Shown piece after piece: positions 17,989 to 25,797 of a stretch of 56,642 bases of DNA (the stretch's first letter is position 1; the number at the start of each line of letters is the position of its first letter). The position numbers and the translations under genes are program-made. The DNA is from a bacterium HR19. Lineage in GTDB: Bacteria > Calescibacteriota > Calescibacteriia > Calescibacteriales > Calescibacteriaceae. The notes under the pieces are model-generated. The model made no database searches. It saw only the letters and a list, made by a program, of their open reading frames with translations, and had not been told where the DNA came from. Where the stretch lies: positions 1 to 56,642 of the forward strand of contig BEHV01000012.1 of NCBI GenBank assembly GCA_002898315.1, read 5' to 3'.

Positions 17989-19179
17989 ATGTCAGAAAAA
18001 GATAAGTTGAAGAAAAAACTTTTCAAAGAAGCTGAAAGAGAGAAGAAAGAAAAATTTGACGAGGAGAAAATATCGGTTAAGAAAGAAAATCAGGAAAGTT
18101 TGACTCATACCAGGGAAGAAGTAATAGATGGAAAAGAAAAGAGCAATGTTGTCATTCAGCAGGAGCAATTTCAAAAGGCGAAGAAAACTCAAAAAGCTCA
18201 GACAAAAGATGTTCAGCAATTGAAAGAAGTTGTGAAACCAACTCCGAAAACTAAAATCCTCACTCCACCAAAATTCTTCTCCTTATTTCCATATGGAAAA
18301 GTTATAAATTTTATGAAGTTCAGAAAATGGGCGTATGCGCTATCTTCTGTCCTTACTCTCCTTTCTCTTTTCATTATATTTTCTGGAAGAGTTCCTCTAT
18401 CTCCCGATTTCAGAGGCGGAGTGTCAGCAGAAGTAGAATACAGAGGAAATGAAAAAATTTCTGAAGGTGAATTAAGAACAATATTCCCAGAAGCAACTAT
18501 TCAAAGATTAGGAGAAAAAGAGTTTCTTCTAAAACTCCCTCTTGATTTTGTGGAGAAGGCAAAGCAGGAAGGTAAGGATGCTGGAAGTGTTATAAAAGAA
18601 AGATTATCTCAGATTGGACAGTTTGAAACAAAAAGGGTTGAGTCAGTAGGTTCTCTTATAGGAGCAGAACTCAGAAAAAAAGGAGTTCTTGCGGTAATCT
18701 TCAGCTTGATAGGAATATCAATTTATATTCTTTTGAGATTTGAATGGAGGTTTGCAGTAGGTGCCTTTATATCTCTTTTTCACGACTCAATCATAACTCT
18801 TGGTATAGCTTCGGTTCTCGGTGTAGAGTTTTCTTTACCTACGCTTGCAGCAATACTTACCCTTATAGGATACTCAATAAATGACTCTATAATAATAGCA
18901 GATAGAATAAGAGAGAAGTTGAGGTTATCAAGGACTATATGGACAGAAGAGATGTTCAACAAAGCCATCAGCGAGACGCTTTCAAGAACAATAATAACGG
19001 TTCTTACTGTCATGCTCCCTACAATAACTATTATTTTGTTTGGAACAGGAGTTCTCAAAGACATAGGTATAGTTTTCCTCATAGGACTTATCTTCGGCAC
19101 TTACTCATCAATATTTGTTGTTTCTGCAATAGCTCTTGATATACATAACCTCACGATGAAAAAGAGCTTCTCAAAATAA
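17989..19179 (+). CDS. secF: protein translocase subunit SecF with long charged N-terminal extension
   Basis: 396 aa, about 90-100 longer than typical SecF. Residues 1-95 are rich in Lys, Glu and Gln with no hydrophobic segment and end in a Pro/Lys-rich linker. Standard SecF begins near KFRKWAYALSS, with the first membrane helix, SPDFRGGV, the periplasmic P4 domain, and five helices carrying GYSINDSIIIADRIREKLR. A strong GGGAGGAAG Shine-Dalgarno lies 6 nt before the ATG. Together with secD it forms the SecDF proton-driven complex. The extension would face the cytosol near the ribosome or SecYEG. Confidence 0.94.
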   Translation: MSEKDKLKKKLFKEAEREKKEKFDEEKISVKKENQESLTHTREEVIDGKEKSNVVIQQEQFQKAKKTQKAQTKDVQQLKEVVKPTPKTKILTPPKFFSLFPYGKVINFMKFRKWAYALSSVLTLLSLFIIFSGRVPLSPDFRGGVSAEVEYRGNEKISEGELRTIFPEATIQRLGEKEFLLKLPLDFVEKAKQEGKDAGSVIKERLSQIGQFETKRVESVGSLIGAELRKKGVLAVIFSLIGISIYILLRFEWRFAVGAFISLFHDSIITLGIASVLGVEFSLPTLAAILTLIGYSINDSIIIADRIREKLRLSRTIWTEEMFNKAISETLSRTIITVLTVMLPTITIILFGTGVLKDIGIVFLIGLIFGTYSSIFVVSAIALDIHNLTMKKSFSK

Positions 19180-19187
19180 ATTCAAAT

Positions 19188-20159
19188 TCAGATTTCTATT
19201 TTTCTTCCGGAAAATATAGTTTTGAGATAACCTTCATATAAAAGCGGGGCTGTTTTAAAATTGTTAATCTGATTTGGTTTTACCCACCTGAAATCCACGT
19301 GTTCCCAATCTATCTTTATATTTTTCCTTGATTTGAGTATTACCCTGAAAGGAGTTATTTCCCATCTTATACCTAACTTTGTGTCTGAAAACTCAAAAGG
19401 AGATGACTTAAAAAGCATTTTTATATCTTCTTTTGTTATCCCTGTTTCTTCAAGCAGTTCTTTCAGAGCGGTTTGTTCTTCTGTCTCTCCTTCTTCAATA
19501 TGACCTGACACAATGCCCCATTTTCCTCTGTAACTTCCAACTTTTCTGCTTCTTTTTAAGATAAGAATTTTACCGTTGTATTCAACGAAAGAAGATGCGA
19601 CTTTCCTCGTCTGAAGTTCCCATCCGAGAATATGGTTTATTGCGAAGAAAAAAGAGTAAGAAGCAACTTCCCTCATTATTTCTTCTCTGCTTTTCCCACC
19701 GAAGAGATTTACGAAAGTGCTTTTTCCTTTTTTTGAAGCGACACAGATAAAAGATAGTCCAACAGGTTTCATTTCAGTTGAGCCGGTTGGACCGAGTATA
19801 GAGCTTTCAGCTACTACTAAATCTGCTCCCGAAAATTCAATAAACCTTTCAGAAAGAGATAAAACAGCTTTTTCTGATACAGCTCCATCAGATATGTCTC
19901 CTCCGAAAAATTCTTTCAGTGAATTTGAATAAGGTGTTATGCTTCCCACAAATATTGAAGATGCTCCTTTTATTCTTACTATTTGGTAAGAGATAAACCC
20001 CCCTGTGGAACACTCTATAAACCCCAACTTAACTGATTTTTCTTTTGCAATCTCAAAAAGTTTTTTTGAAAATTTTTCTGGCTCCGGTATGTGCGGAGAG
20101 AAAGGCAGATTTTTCAATCTGTTCTGTTCGTTCATGGAGTTTTGAAAGAATCTTTTCAA
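19188..20159 (-). CDS. fusion of CinA C-terminal (PncC, NMN amidohydrolase-like) domain and NUDIX hydrolase
   Basis: 323 aa. About residues 30-180 match the CinA C-terminal/PncC family: IECSTGGFISY (for ESCTGG), YSNSLKE, DGAVSEKAV, AESSILGPTGSTEMKPVG. PncC deamidates nicotinamide mononucleotide, recycling pyridine nucleotides. Residues 185-320 are a NUDIX domain with the box GHIEEGETEEQTALKELLEE, where the usual Arg of REUxEE is Lys. NUDIX enzymes cleave NADH, ADP-ribose or similar nucleotides. The first listed start is TTG; an ATG eight codons in (20135) is an alternative. The convergent secF ends 8 bp away. Fusion suggests a coupled role in NAD turnover, an inference. Confidence 0.8.
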   Translation of the reverse strand: MKRFFQNSMNEQNRLKNLPFSPHIPEPEKFSKKLFEIAKEKSVKLGFIECSTGGFISYQIVRIKGASSIFVGSITPYSNSLKEFFGGDISDGAVSEKAVLSLSERFIEFSGADLVVAESSILGPTGSTEMKPVGLSFICVASKKGKSTFVNLFGGKSREEIMREVASYSFFFAINHILGWELQTRKVASSFVEYNGKILILKRSRKVGSYRGKWGIVSGHIEEGETEEQTALKELLEETGITKEDIKMLFKSSPFEFSDTKLGIRWEITPFRVILKSRKNIKIDWEHVDFRWVKPNQINNFKTAPLLYEGYLKTIFSGRKIEI

Positions 20160-20241
20160 TTTTCCACTTTAATTTTTATTTTCAAAATCATCGTTGCGTT
20201 TAAAACACAATTTCTGTCTTTTTTGATATATTTTTAATTGT

Positions 20242-21225
20242 ATGAAGCAGACCATTGCAATGACAGGAGTGAAAGGTTTTTTAGGTTCTAATTTAGCGGT
20301 AAGATTGCAAAATATTCCAGATGTGAAGCTTGTAGTTATAGATAGGTTCAGACCAAGCTTTCTCAACGATGATGTATCTTTTTACAGAATAGACCTGACT
20401 GACCCAAAAGCAGATATGATGATATACGAAGCTCTGGAAAGAGAGAAAGCAGATACATTTTTACATCTTGCATTTTTTGAAGACCATGTTCCTTTTTCTT
20501 CGTCTTATGCGCATGAAGTTCAGGTGATAGGGACTTGGTATGTGCTTAATGCTTGCTCAAAGAAAAAAGTCAGGAAGTTCATACTTTCTTCTACGACAGA
20601 GGTTTACGGAGCAGACCCGATGAATCCGAACCTTATAGCCGAAGACGCAAAACCCAAGGTAAATCAGAACTACAGATATATGAGAGGTAGGTTGGAAGCA
20701 GAGGAGCTTACTTTGAAGTTTGCTAAAAAAAATCCAAACACGAAGGTCTTCATACTCAGAAAGTGTCCCATTCTGGGCGATAAAGTAAGAAACTTTATGA
20801 CATGGTATCTTTCGGGAATAATTATATTTACTGTTTTAGGTTTTGACCCTATGATGCAGTTTATACATCAAGAAGATGTCCTTGATGCATACATGATGTT
20901 TTTGCTCGGAGATGAGATTCCGGGAGGTATATATAATGTTGTAGGCAGAGGAGCTCTGCCACTGTACTACATAGTCCGCCTTATGGGAAAAATAAACATA
21001 CCAGTTATGTATTCTACCGCTTTTTCTATATTCTGGCTGATGAGAAACCTGCGATTGGCTCCATTCCCACCACAACACATAGATTATATCAGATTCACAT
21101 TCGTTGCTGATGGGACAAAGCTGAAAGAAACCACAGGATTTATCCCACGATACTCAACAAAAGAGATAGTAGAAGAATTTGCCGGATATGTAAAACTCAA
21201 AAGAGCAAAGATAAAAGCTAAGTGA
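20242..21225 (+). CDS. NAD-dependent epimerase/dehydratase (extended SDR)
   Basis: 327 aa Rossmann protein. The N-terminus is MTGVKGFLGSNLA, the extended-SDR TGxxGFLGxxL nucleotide motif. LHLAF follows, then SSTTEVYGADP with the catalytic Ser/Thr region. The usual YxxxK appears as YMRGR followed by LEAE, so Arg replaces the catalytic Lys, which may alter or abolish activity. RKCPILG and a C-terminal region typical of nucleoside-diphosphate-sugar enzymes follow. The substrate is unknown. The 3' end overlaps the convergent DCC-family gene by 8 bp. Confidence 0.78.
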   Translation: MKQTIAMTGVKGFLGSNLAVRLQNIPDVKLVVIDRFRPSFLNDDVSFYRIDLTDPKADMMIYEALEREKADTFLHLAFFEDHVPFSSSYAHEVQVIGTWYVLNACSKKKVRKFILSSTTEVYGADPMNPNLIAEDAKPKVNQNYRYMRGRLEAEELTLKFAKKNPNTKVFILRKCPILGDKVRNFMTWYLSGIIIFTVLGFDPMMQFIHQEDVLDAYMMFLLGDEIPGGIYNVVGRGALPLYYIVRLMGKINIPVMYSTAFSIFWLMRNLRLAPFPPQHIDYIRFTFVADGTKLKETTGFIPRYSTKEIVEEFAGYVKLKRAKIKAK

Positions 21226-21625
21226 TTTTCAGGAGTTTTTCAAATACTTCTTTCAGCTTTTCTGCTGGCAGATTTTTGTATCCAGAGAGCGTACAGCCAC
21301 ATATACCCCTTTGATTATTTATTCTCTCTGCATTTCTGTTCAATCTTTTCAAAACAGGATATATCAGGAATGAAAGGTAAGAAAAAGGACCGAGTTTTCT
21401 ATTTTTCAGGAACTTGAAGACCGCATAATCTCCCCACCATATACCCTCCTCATCTATAAGGTAAAGCGCAAACGGAACTCGGTTTTCAGAAAAGAACTCT
21501 TCAAGAACATGGTAGACATCTTGAATGGGAACAGTAAAAACTCCGAACTTTGAAAGAAAAGAAGCAGTACTCCTGCAAAAGACACAATCTCTATCATATA
21601 TCAGAATTTCTCTCCTCCGCTTCAT
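21218..21625 (-). CDS. DCC-family (DUF393) thioredoxin-like protein
   Basis: About 135 aa. The motif YDRDCVFCRSTASFL near the N-terminus is the DxxCxxC signature of the DUF393 family, annotated as predicted thiol-disulfide oxidoreductases. The ORF is open 17 codons further upstream, but the family normally starts a few residues before this motif, so the ATG at 21625 is preferred. A second CGC pair lies near the C-terminus. Function is unproven. It ends head-on with the epimerase gene. Confidence 0.8.
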   Translation of the reverse strand: MKRRREILIYDRDCVFCRSTASFLSKFGVFTVPIQDVYHVLEEFFSENRVPFALYLIDEEGIWWGDYAVFKFLKNRKLGPFSYLSFLIYPVLKRLNRNAERINNQRGICGCTLSGYKNLPAEKLKEVFEKLLKIT

Positions 21626-21771
21626 ATTAGAATATTTTTTCTGCGAGTAAATAAAATATATTTTAGTTAGCTTCAAAATTTATAGCGCTTTTGCTGGCTA
21701 AAACCCCATATATATACTATCCCCTTGTATGCAAACTTACCCTATGCTCCGCATCTTTCATGTGAATTAGT

Positions 21772-23121
21772 TCACTCCCATCTTATTTTGCCTTCTTTTT
21801 GAGCTATTTTTATATCTTTGATTTTCTCTCCGTTTATATAACATGAAAAAATCTTCGGACAGTTCAAGATAAACTCATCTCCATCTAAAATAAACTCCAT
21901 CTCTTTTTTCCCATCGGAGTAGTAATGGTATTCTAATTTTCGCAGTATGCCTTTTACAAGTTCTGGATAGGGTCTTATTACTGGAAGAAAATTTGTCAGC
22001 GGGTTCAGGAAATCATCTACTATACCGAGAGAATATTTGCTTGCTTTATCATAAGCCCATATTGCGGACCCAATAAAGTTTGAATCAAAAAGATTTATGT
22101 GCTTCATAATCTTCTCATACACTTTTTCATCTTTCCATGAACTCCCGTATTCTCCGATTATCATAGGGACATCATATTTCAGAGAGTGTTCAAGATGCAT
22201 CAGAAAAACTTCTTCCGATCCTTTGTTTATGCCTAAAACTCCTCTTAACTCATCAGGAAGTGGATATATATGTGGAGCATACACCAAATTTTCTCCTTCT
22301 GGCTTCACAATATAGAAGTTCCATCCGAAATCAGATAGAGGATGAGTTTCATAAAAAATAAGCTTCTTTGAGAATTTTCTTATTTCATCTATGGCTTTTT
22401 TGTAGAACTCACGAAGGATTTCATTCTCCCATTTTTCTGTGTTGAGAAAACTTGAGCCGGGCCATGGTTCGTTCATTATATCAAATCCTACGACATTTTC
22501 ATACTGCTCAAATTCTCTTGCTAAAAATCCGAGCATTTTTATGTATGATGTTTGAACTCCATTTTTATCTTGCCAGAAAGAATCAAATTGACACATCAGT
22601 GCAGGTGATATGTAGTTCAGCATCCACGGTTTAATGTCTTGAAATTCCGGGCAAGTTTGATCTCTTGCCCATTCGGGCGGACCATCTCCTTCATCTGAAT
22701 CGGTTGCTTGAAAACCAAAAATGTCCTGATGACTATCTATGAGAACATAAATCTCATATTTTTTTGCTATTTCAATAATTTCTTTCAGAGAATTTATGTA
22801 ATCTCTGTTGTACCTTTCTCTTTGTGGTTCAACTGCTGACCAGAAGATAGTGAGGCGAATGAAGTTCAATCCCCATTTTTCTCTCAGAATTTTTATTTCA
22901 TTTTCTCTGACCCATGGGATGATAGTTCTTTTTGCTGTGTGAGATAAATTTACTCCTCTCAAAAGTATTTTGTAATCTCCCTTGCATATAAATCTTCCGC
23001 ACTGGTAGAAATTCTCTTTTTGGTTTCTCTCTTGAAAATTACATCCTTCTGGAAAATAAAAAGAGAAAAGCAATAGAAAGAAGCAATATACCTTTTTATC
23101 AGTCCTAACATAAAGCTCCAT
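21772..23121 (-). CDS. GH5 family glycosidase, endoglycoceramidase-like lipoprotein
   Basis: 449 aa. An N-terminal hydrophobic stretch ending FPEGC is a candidate lipobox. The TIM barrel shows LIDSHQDIFG, GDGPPEWA, GFDIMNEPWPG with the acid/base Glu, and IIGEYGSS with the nucleophile Glu. DSHQD and GDGxPEWA are features of endoglycoceramidase-like GH5 enzymes, which release oligosaccharide from glycosphingolipids; characterised relatives also act on other beta-glycosides. A C-terminal beta domain of about 80 residues completes the protein. It lies 186 bp downstream of the cytochrome b-ferredoxin gene and may be a separate unit. Substrate assignment is tentative. Confidence 0.84.
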   Translation of the reverse strand: MELYVRTDKKVYCFFLLLFSFYFPEGCNFQERNQKENFYQCGRFICKGDYKILLRGVNLSHTAKRTIIPWVRENEIKILREKWGLNFIRLTIFWSAVEPQRERYNRDYINSLKEIIEIAKKYEIYVLIDSHQDIFGFQATDSDEGDGPPEWARDQTCPEFQDIKPWMLNYISPALMCQFDSFWQDKNGVQTSYIKMLGFLAREFEQYENVVGFDIMNEPWPGSSFLNTEKWENEILREFYKKAIDEIRKFSKKLIFYETHPLSDFGWNFYIVKPEGENLVYAPHIYPLPDELRGVLGINKGSEEVFLMHLEHSLKYDVPMIIGEYGSSWKDEKVYEKIMKHINLFDSNFIGSAIWAYDKASKYSLGIVDDFLNPLTNFLPVIRPYPELVKGILRKLEYHYYSDGKKEMEFILDGDEFILNCPKIFSCYINGEKIKDIKIAQKEGKIRWE

Positions 23122-23307
23122 CTCAAATTTTTTTAGAATTTTCTCAAGAAATAAATCATTTCAAAAAATTTTTACTGTTTCCCGCAAGCTTTTTATTTGT
23201 TTCTTTTTGATGCTCTTATCTTGCTCTTTTTGGTTGTTCGGTTCCACAAGCTATGTTGAGATGACTTCTTTTTCCAATTTGAGAAAGCTTGATATTTTTC
23301 CATTTTT

Positions 23308-25032
23308 TCAATCCCTCAACCTCAGAAGAAAAACTCTATCTTCAAGCCTATACCTTTCTTTCAGAATAATCTTACCTGTTGCATCTTCAATCACTTCTAA
23401 ATCAATCTCTGTTATGCTACTTGGAAACATAAAATCTTCAAAAGTGTTTATCTTACCATCTTTCATTATACCGCTCGGGAAAAGTTTCTTTGAAAACAAA
23501 CGATTATCTGTTTTCACTTTGACCGTAATTGAACTTCTTTCAGCAGGAAATTTGAAGGAGTTTTTCATGTGTGGAAGATTTCCTTCAAAATCAAAATACT
23601 TTGAAGGAGATGAGAGGTAATCAATGTCAAGAATAAAAACCTTCCCGGAGAAAACTTTAAAATCAAGAAAGTTGAGTGGTAAAATGAGAAGAATAAACAA
23701 AGCTGCGAGCAAAGGGGCGAGGAAAACATTCTTTTTCCTTTTTGTTTGTTCCAAAAGATGTGTCTCATTTCTTATAACCGGGCGCCTTTTCCCCTCCGCT
23801 CTTTTTTCAGTCCAATCGTACCCCAACCTGAAATAACACAAAGAACATCCTATGAGCTTTACCTTCTTTGTCTTATCATCTATCATCTTCGGATTAACTT
23901 CACCTATGCACTGGACCAGAATATCTGCTTTCTCATCTGAACCAGAAAGAACACATTTTATCGTAATTTCATCTTTTTCTGATTTATATGAATAAAAAGG
24001 GAAGATAACGGCAGATGACTCACAAGAGCCAAAACATATACCGCAACCTACACAATCTGATTGGATTACCCGCGCTTTTCTCTTCCCATGAAGGTTCAAA
24101 ATTTCTATTGCATTGTAAGGACAATCCATAAAGCACTGCATACATCCGTTGCATTTTTCAAGGTCTATAACCGCTTTGTTCCTGAACTTAAATAAAAAAG
24201 GTAGAGTTAAAGTGATGGCAAACACAAAAAGAAAAAGGAAAGCCGAAATTTTTCCATATCGCACAAAAACAAGATAAGGAAATGAATAAAGAAAATCAGG
24301 AGTTATTTTATCAGGGAAAATAATTTCTCTCGCATCGTTGCCAAGCAGTGGCTGAAAGAGCAAAGATACAAGAAAAAGCAAAAGCAAAGCAGCAGAAGAA
24401 AGCATAAAGTTTGGAAGTAAAACCGGCTTTTTGAGCTTCATAACGTGCAATCCCAGAAAAGCGAGAAAAACCAGAGAGAGAAAAACATGGAAAATAAGAC
24501 ATATTCTGAAAATTCCAGAAAGCATTCTAATGTCAGAGATGAAAAAAGTTCTTTCCAGATTATCTGAAAATCCAACTGATGTGAGAAATTTCACAAGTCC
24601 TATTCCAATAACCTTGGCTGAGTCATCCCATACCAGGAGAAAACCTGTCATCCCTTCAATGATGATAAGTAAAACAAGAAGAAAGCCGAAAATATAAGTT
24701 TTCTTCTGCCTGAATTTTCCCGAGAAAAACGTTTCAAGGAAATGAAGTACAGAGAAAATCAAGAGCGCATCAGAAGAATATCTGTGAATAGCACGAGTGA
24801 AATTCCAGAATTTGCTCTGAGAGATAAACTTTACCGATCCATAAGATTTATCGGGAGAGACATCGTAAGCAAAAAGAAGGGGTATTCCAGACAATGCGCA
24901 TACGATAAAAGATAAAATCGCAAGAGCACCAAAGTTCCTGAAAATATTCAGATTCCTCGGCAGAAAAGAAGAGATATATAAAACAAATCTCCAGAACCTG
25001 CTGGTGTAAAATTTATTTTTTTGACTATCCAT
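23308..25032 (-). CDS. cytochrome b / 2x[4Fe-4S] ferredoxin fusion, membrane electron-transfer protein
   Basis: 574 aa. Residues 1-200 match the cytochrome b N-terminal four-helix core: two His pairs each 14 apart (AIHRYSS...LHF and IFHVFLS...GLH) would bind two b hemes. More membrane segments follow to about residue 280. Then come two CxxCxxCxxxCP clusters (CNGCMQCFMDCP and CVGCGICFGSCES), an additional Cys region with QCIGEVNP and GCSLCYFRLG, another membrane segment and a C-terminal beta-rich extracytoplasmic domain. It starts 4 bp after the sco gene and belongs to the oxidase operon. A quinol dehydrogenase or electron-bifurcation role is inferred; the combination is unusual. Confidence 0.78.
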   Translation of the reverse strand: MDSQKNKFYTSRFWRFVLYISSFLPRNLNIFRNFGALAILSFIVCALSGIPLLFAYDVSPDKSYGSVKFISQSKFWNFTRAIHRYSSDALLIFSVLHFLETFFSGKFRQKKTYIFGFLLVLLIIIEGMTGFLLVWDDSAKVIGIGLVKFLTSVGFSDNLERTFFISDIRMLSGIFRICLIFHVFLSLVFLAFLGLHVMKLKKPVLLPNFMLSSAALLLLFLVSLLFQPLLGNDAREIIFPDKITPDFLYSFPYLVFVRYGKISAFLFLFVFAITLTLPFLFKFRNKAVIDLEKCNGCMQCFMDCPYNAIEILNLHGKRKARVIQSDCVGCGICFGSCESSAVIFPFYSYKSEKDEITIKCVLSGSDEKADILVQCIGEVNPKMIDDKTKKVKLIGCSLCYFRLGYDWTEKRAEGKRRPVIRNETHLLEQTKRKKNVFLAPLLAALFILLILPLNFLDFKVFSGKVFILDIDYLSSPSKYFDFEGNLPHMKNSFKFPAERSSITVKVKTDNRLFSKKLFPSGIMKDGKINTFEDFMFPSSITEIDLEVIEDATGKIILKERYRLEDRVFLLRLRD

Positions 25033-25036
25033 AGCG

Positions 25037-25732
25037 TCAGAAGAGAAATTTTCTGAAAATGAGTACGAAAGTTATGATGAAAGCGAAAAAACCTGCGGTG
25101 TGATATACTATTCGCATATCAAACTCATATCTTCCAGTTATTGGATTGAAGCGATAGCAGAAAGATATAAGCTTTGAGAATATGCCGAAAACCTCTCCCT
25201 TCCCCGCTCTTTCAATTGCTATTTTCAAACTTTTCTCGTCAATTTTATCTGCTCCGTTGAGGAAGCTTGATATTTTTCCGTCAGGAGTTATGATATAAAA
25301 TACATTTGGATGTGCTATATCATCATCTGAAAATTCTATGTTAAAATCAAGTGAGGAAAGCAGCTTTTGAATGTCTTCTTTTTTTGCGGAGACAACATTC
25401 CAGTTTGAACCATCTATATCCCACCTTTGAGCAAAACCTTCAAGGTCTTCAACAGTATCTCTGTGGTCAAAAGAAAAAGAAATTATTTTATACTTTTCTC
25501 CGAGACCACCTATTTTTTTCACCGCCTCTTTTATGTTGAAGGTTATTATTGAGCAGAATTTCGGGCAACTCGTGTATATAGGAGATAGAATGAGAACTTT
25601 TCCCTCTGAAAAATCCATAATTTTGAATTCCCTCCCTTTGAAATCAAAAACATATATGTCAGATATACTTTTGCCTATTACATCGGGTTTCGGAGGGGAG
25701 AGTAAAGACAAAACTATAAGGACAACAATCAT
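25037..25732 (-). CDS. Sco1/SenC-family copper chaperone
   Basis: About 231 aa, thioredoxin fold anchored by an N-terminal hydrophobic segment and a second C-terminal membrane helix. The copper site TSCPKFC and the distal His in DDIAHPNVF are intact. Sco proteins deliver copper to, or reduce, the CuA site of oxidase subunit II, which is encoded just upstream in the same operon. The ATG at 25732 is chosen over TTG two codons earlier because TAAATT lies 7 nt before it. A 65-bp gap from subunit I could hold a secondary promoter. Confidence 0.88.
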   Translation of the reverse strand: MIVVLIVLSLLSPPKPDVIGKSISDIYVFDFKGREFKIMDFSEGKVLILSPIYTSCPKFCSIITFNIKEAVKKIGGLGEKYKIISFSFDHRDTVEDLEGFAQRWDIDGSNWNVVSAKKEDIQKLLSSLDFNIEFSDDDIAHPNVFYIITPDGKISSFLNGADKIDEKSLKIAIERAGKGEVFGIFSKLISFCYRFNPITGRYEFDMRIVYHTAGFFAFIITFVLIFRKFLF

Positions 25733-25797
25733 ATTCAAAAATTTAGTTTTTCAGCCCCCTTCCGCGCAAAAATGTAAATCTTTCGTTATCGCACACT

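Noticed and set aside
23122-23307. Small gene between GH5 and cytochrome b-ferredoxin
   Set aside because: The only frame extends antisense into the cytochrome gene; no start signal or conserved content. The 186 bp look like plain AT-rich spacer.
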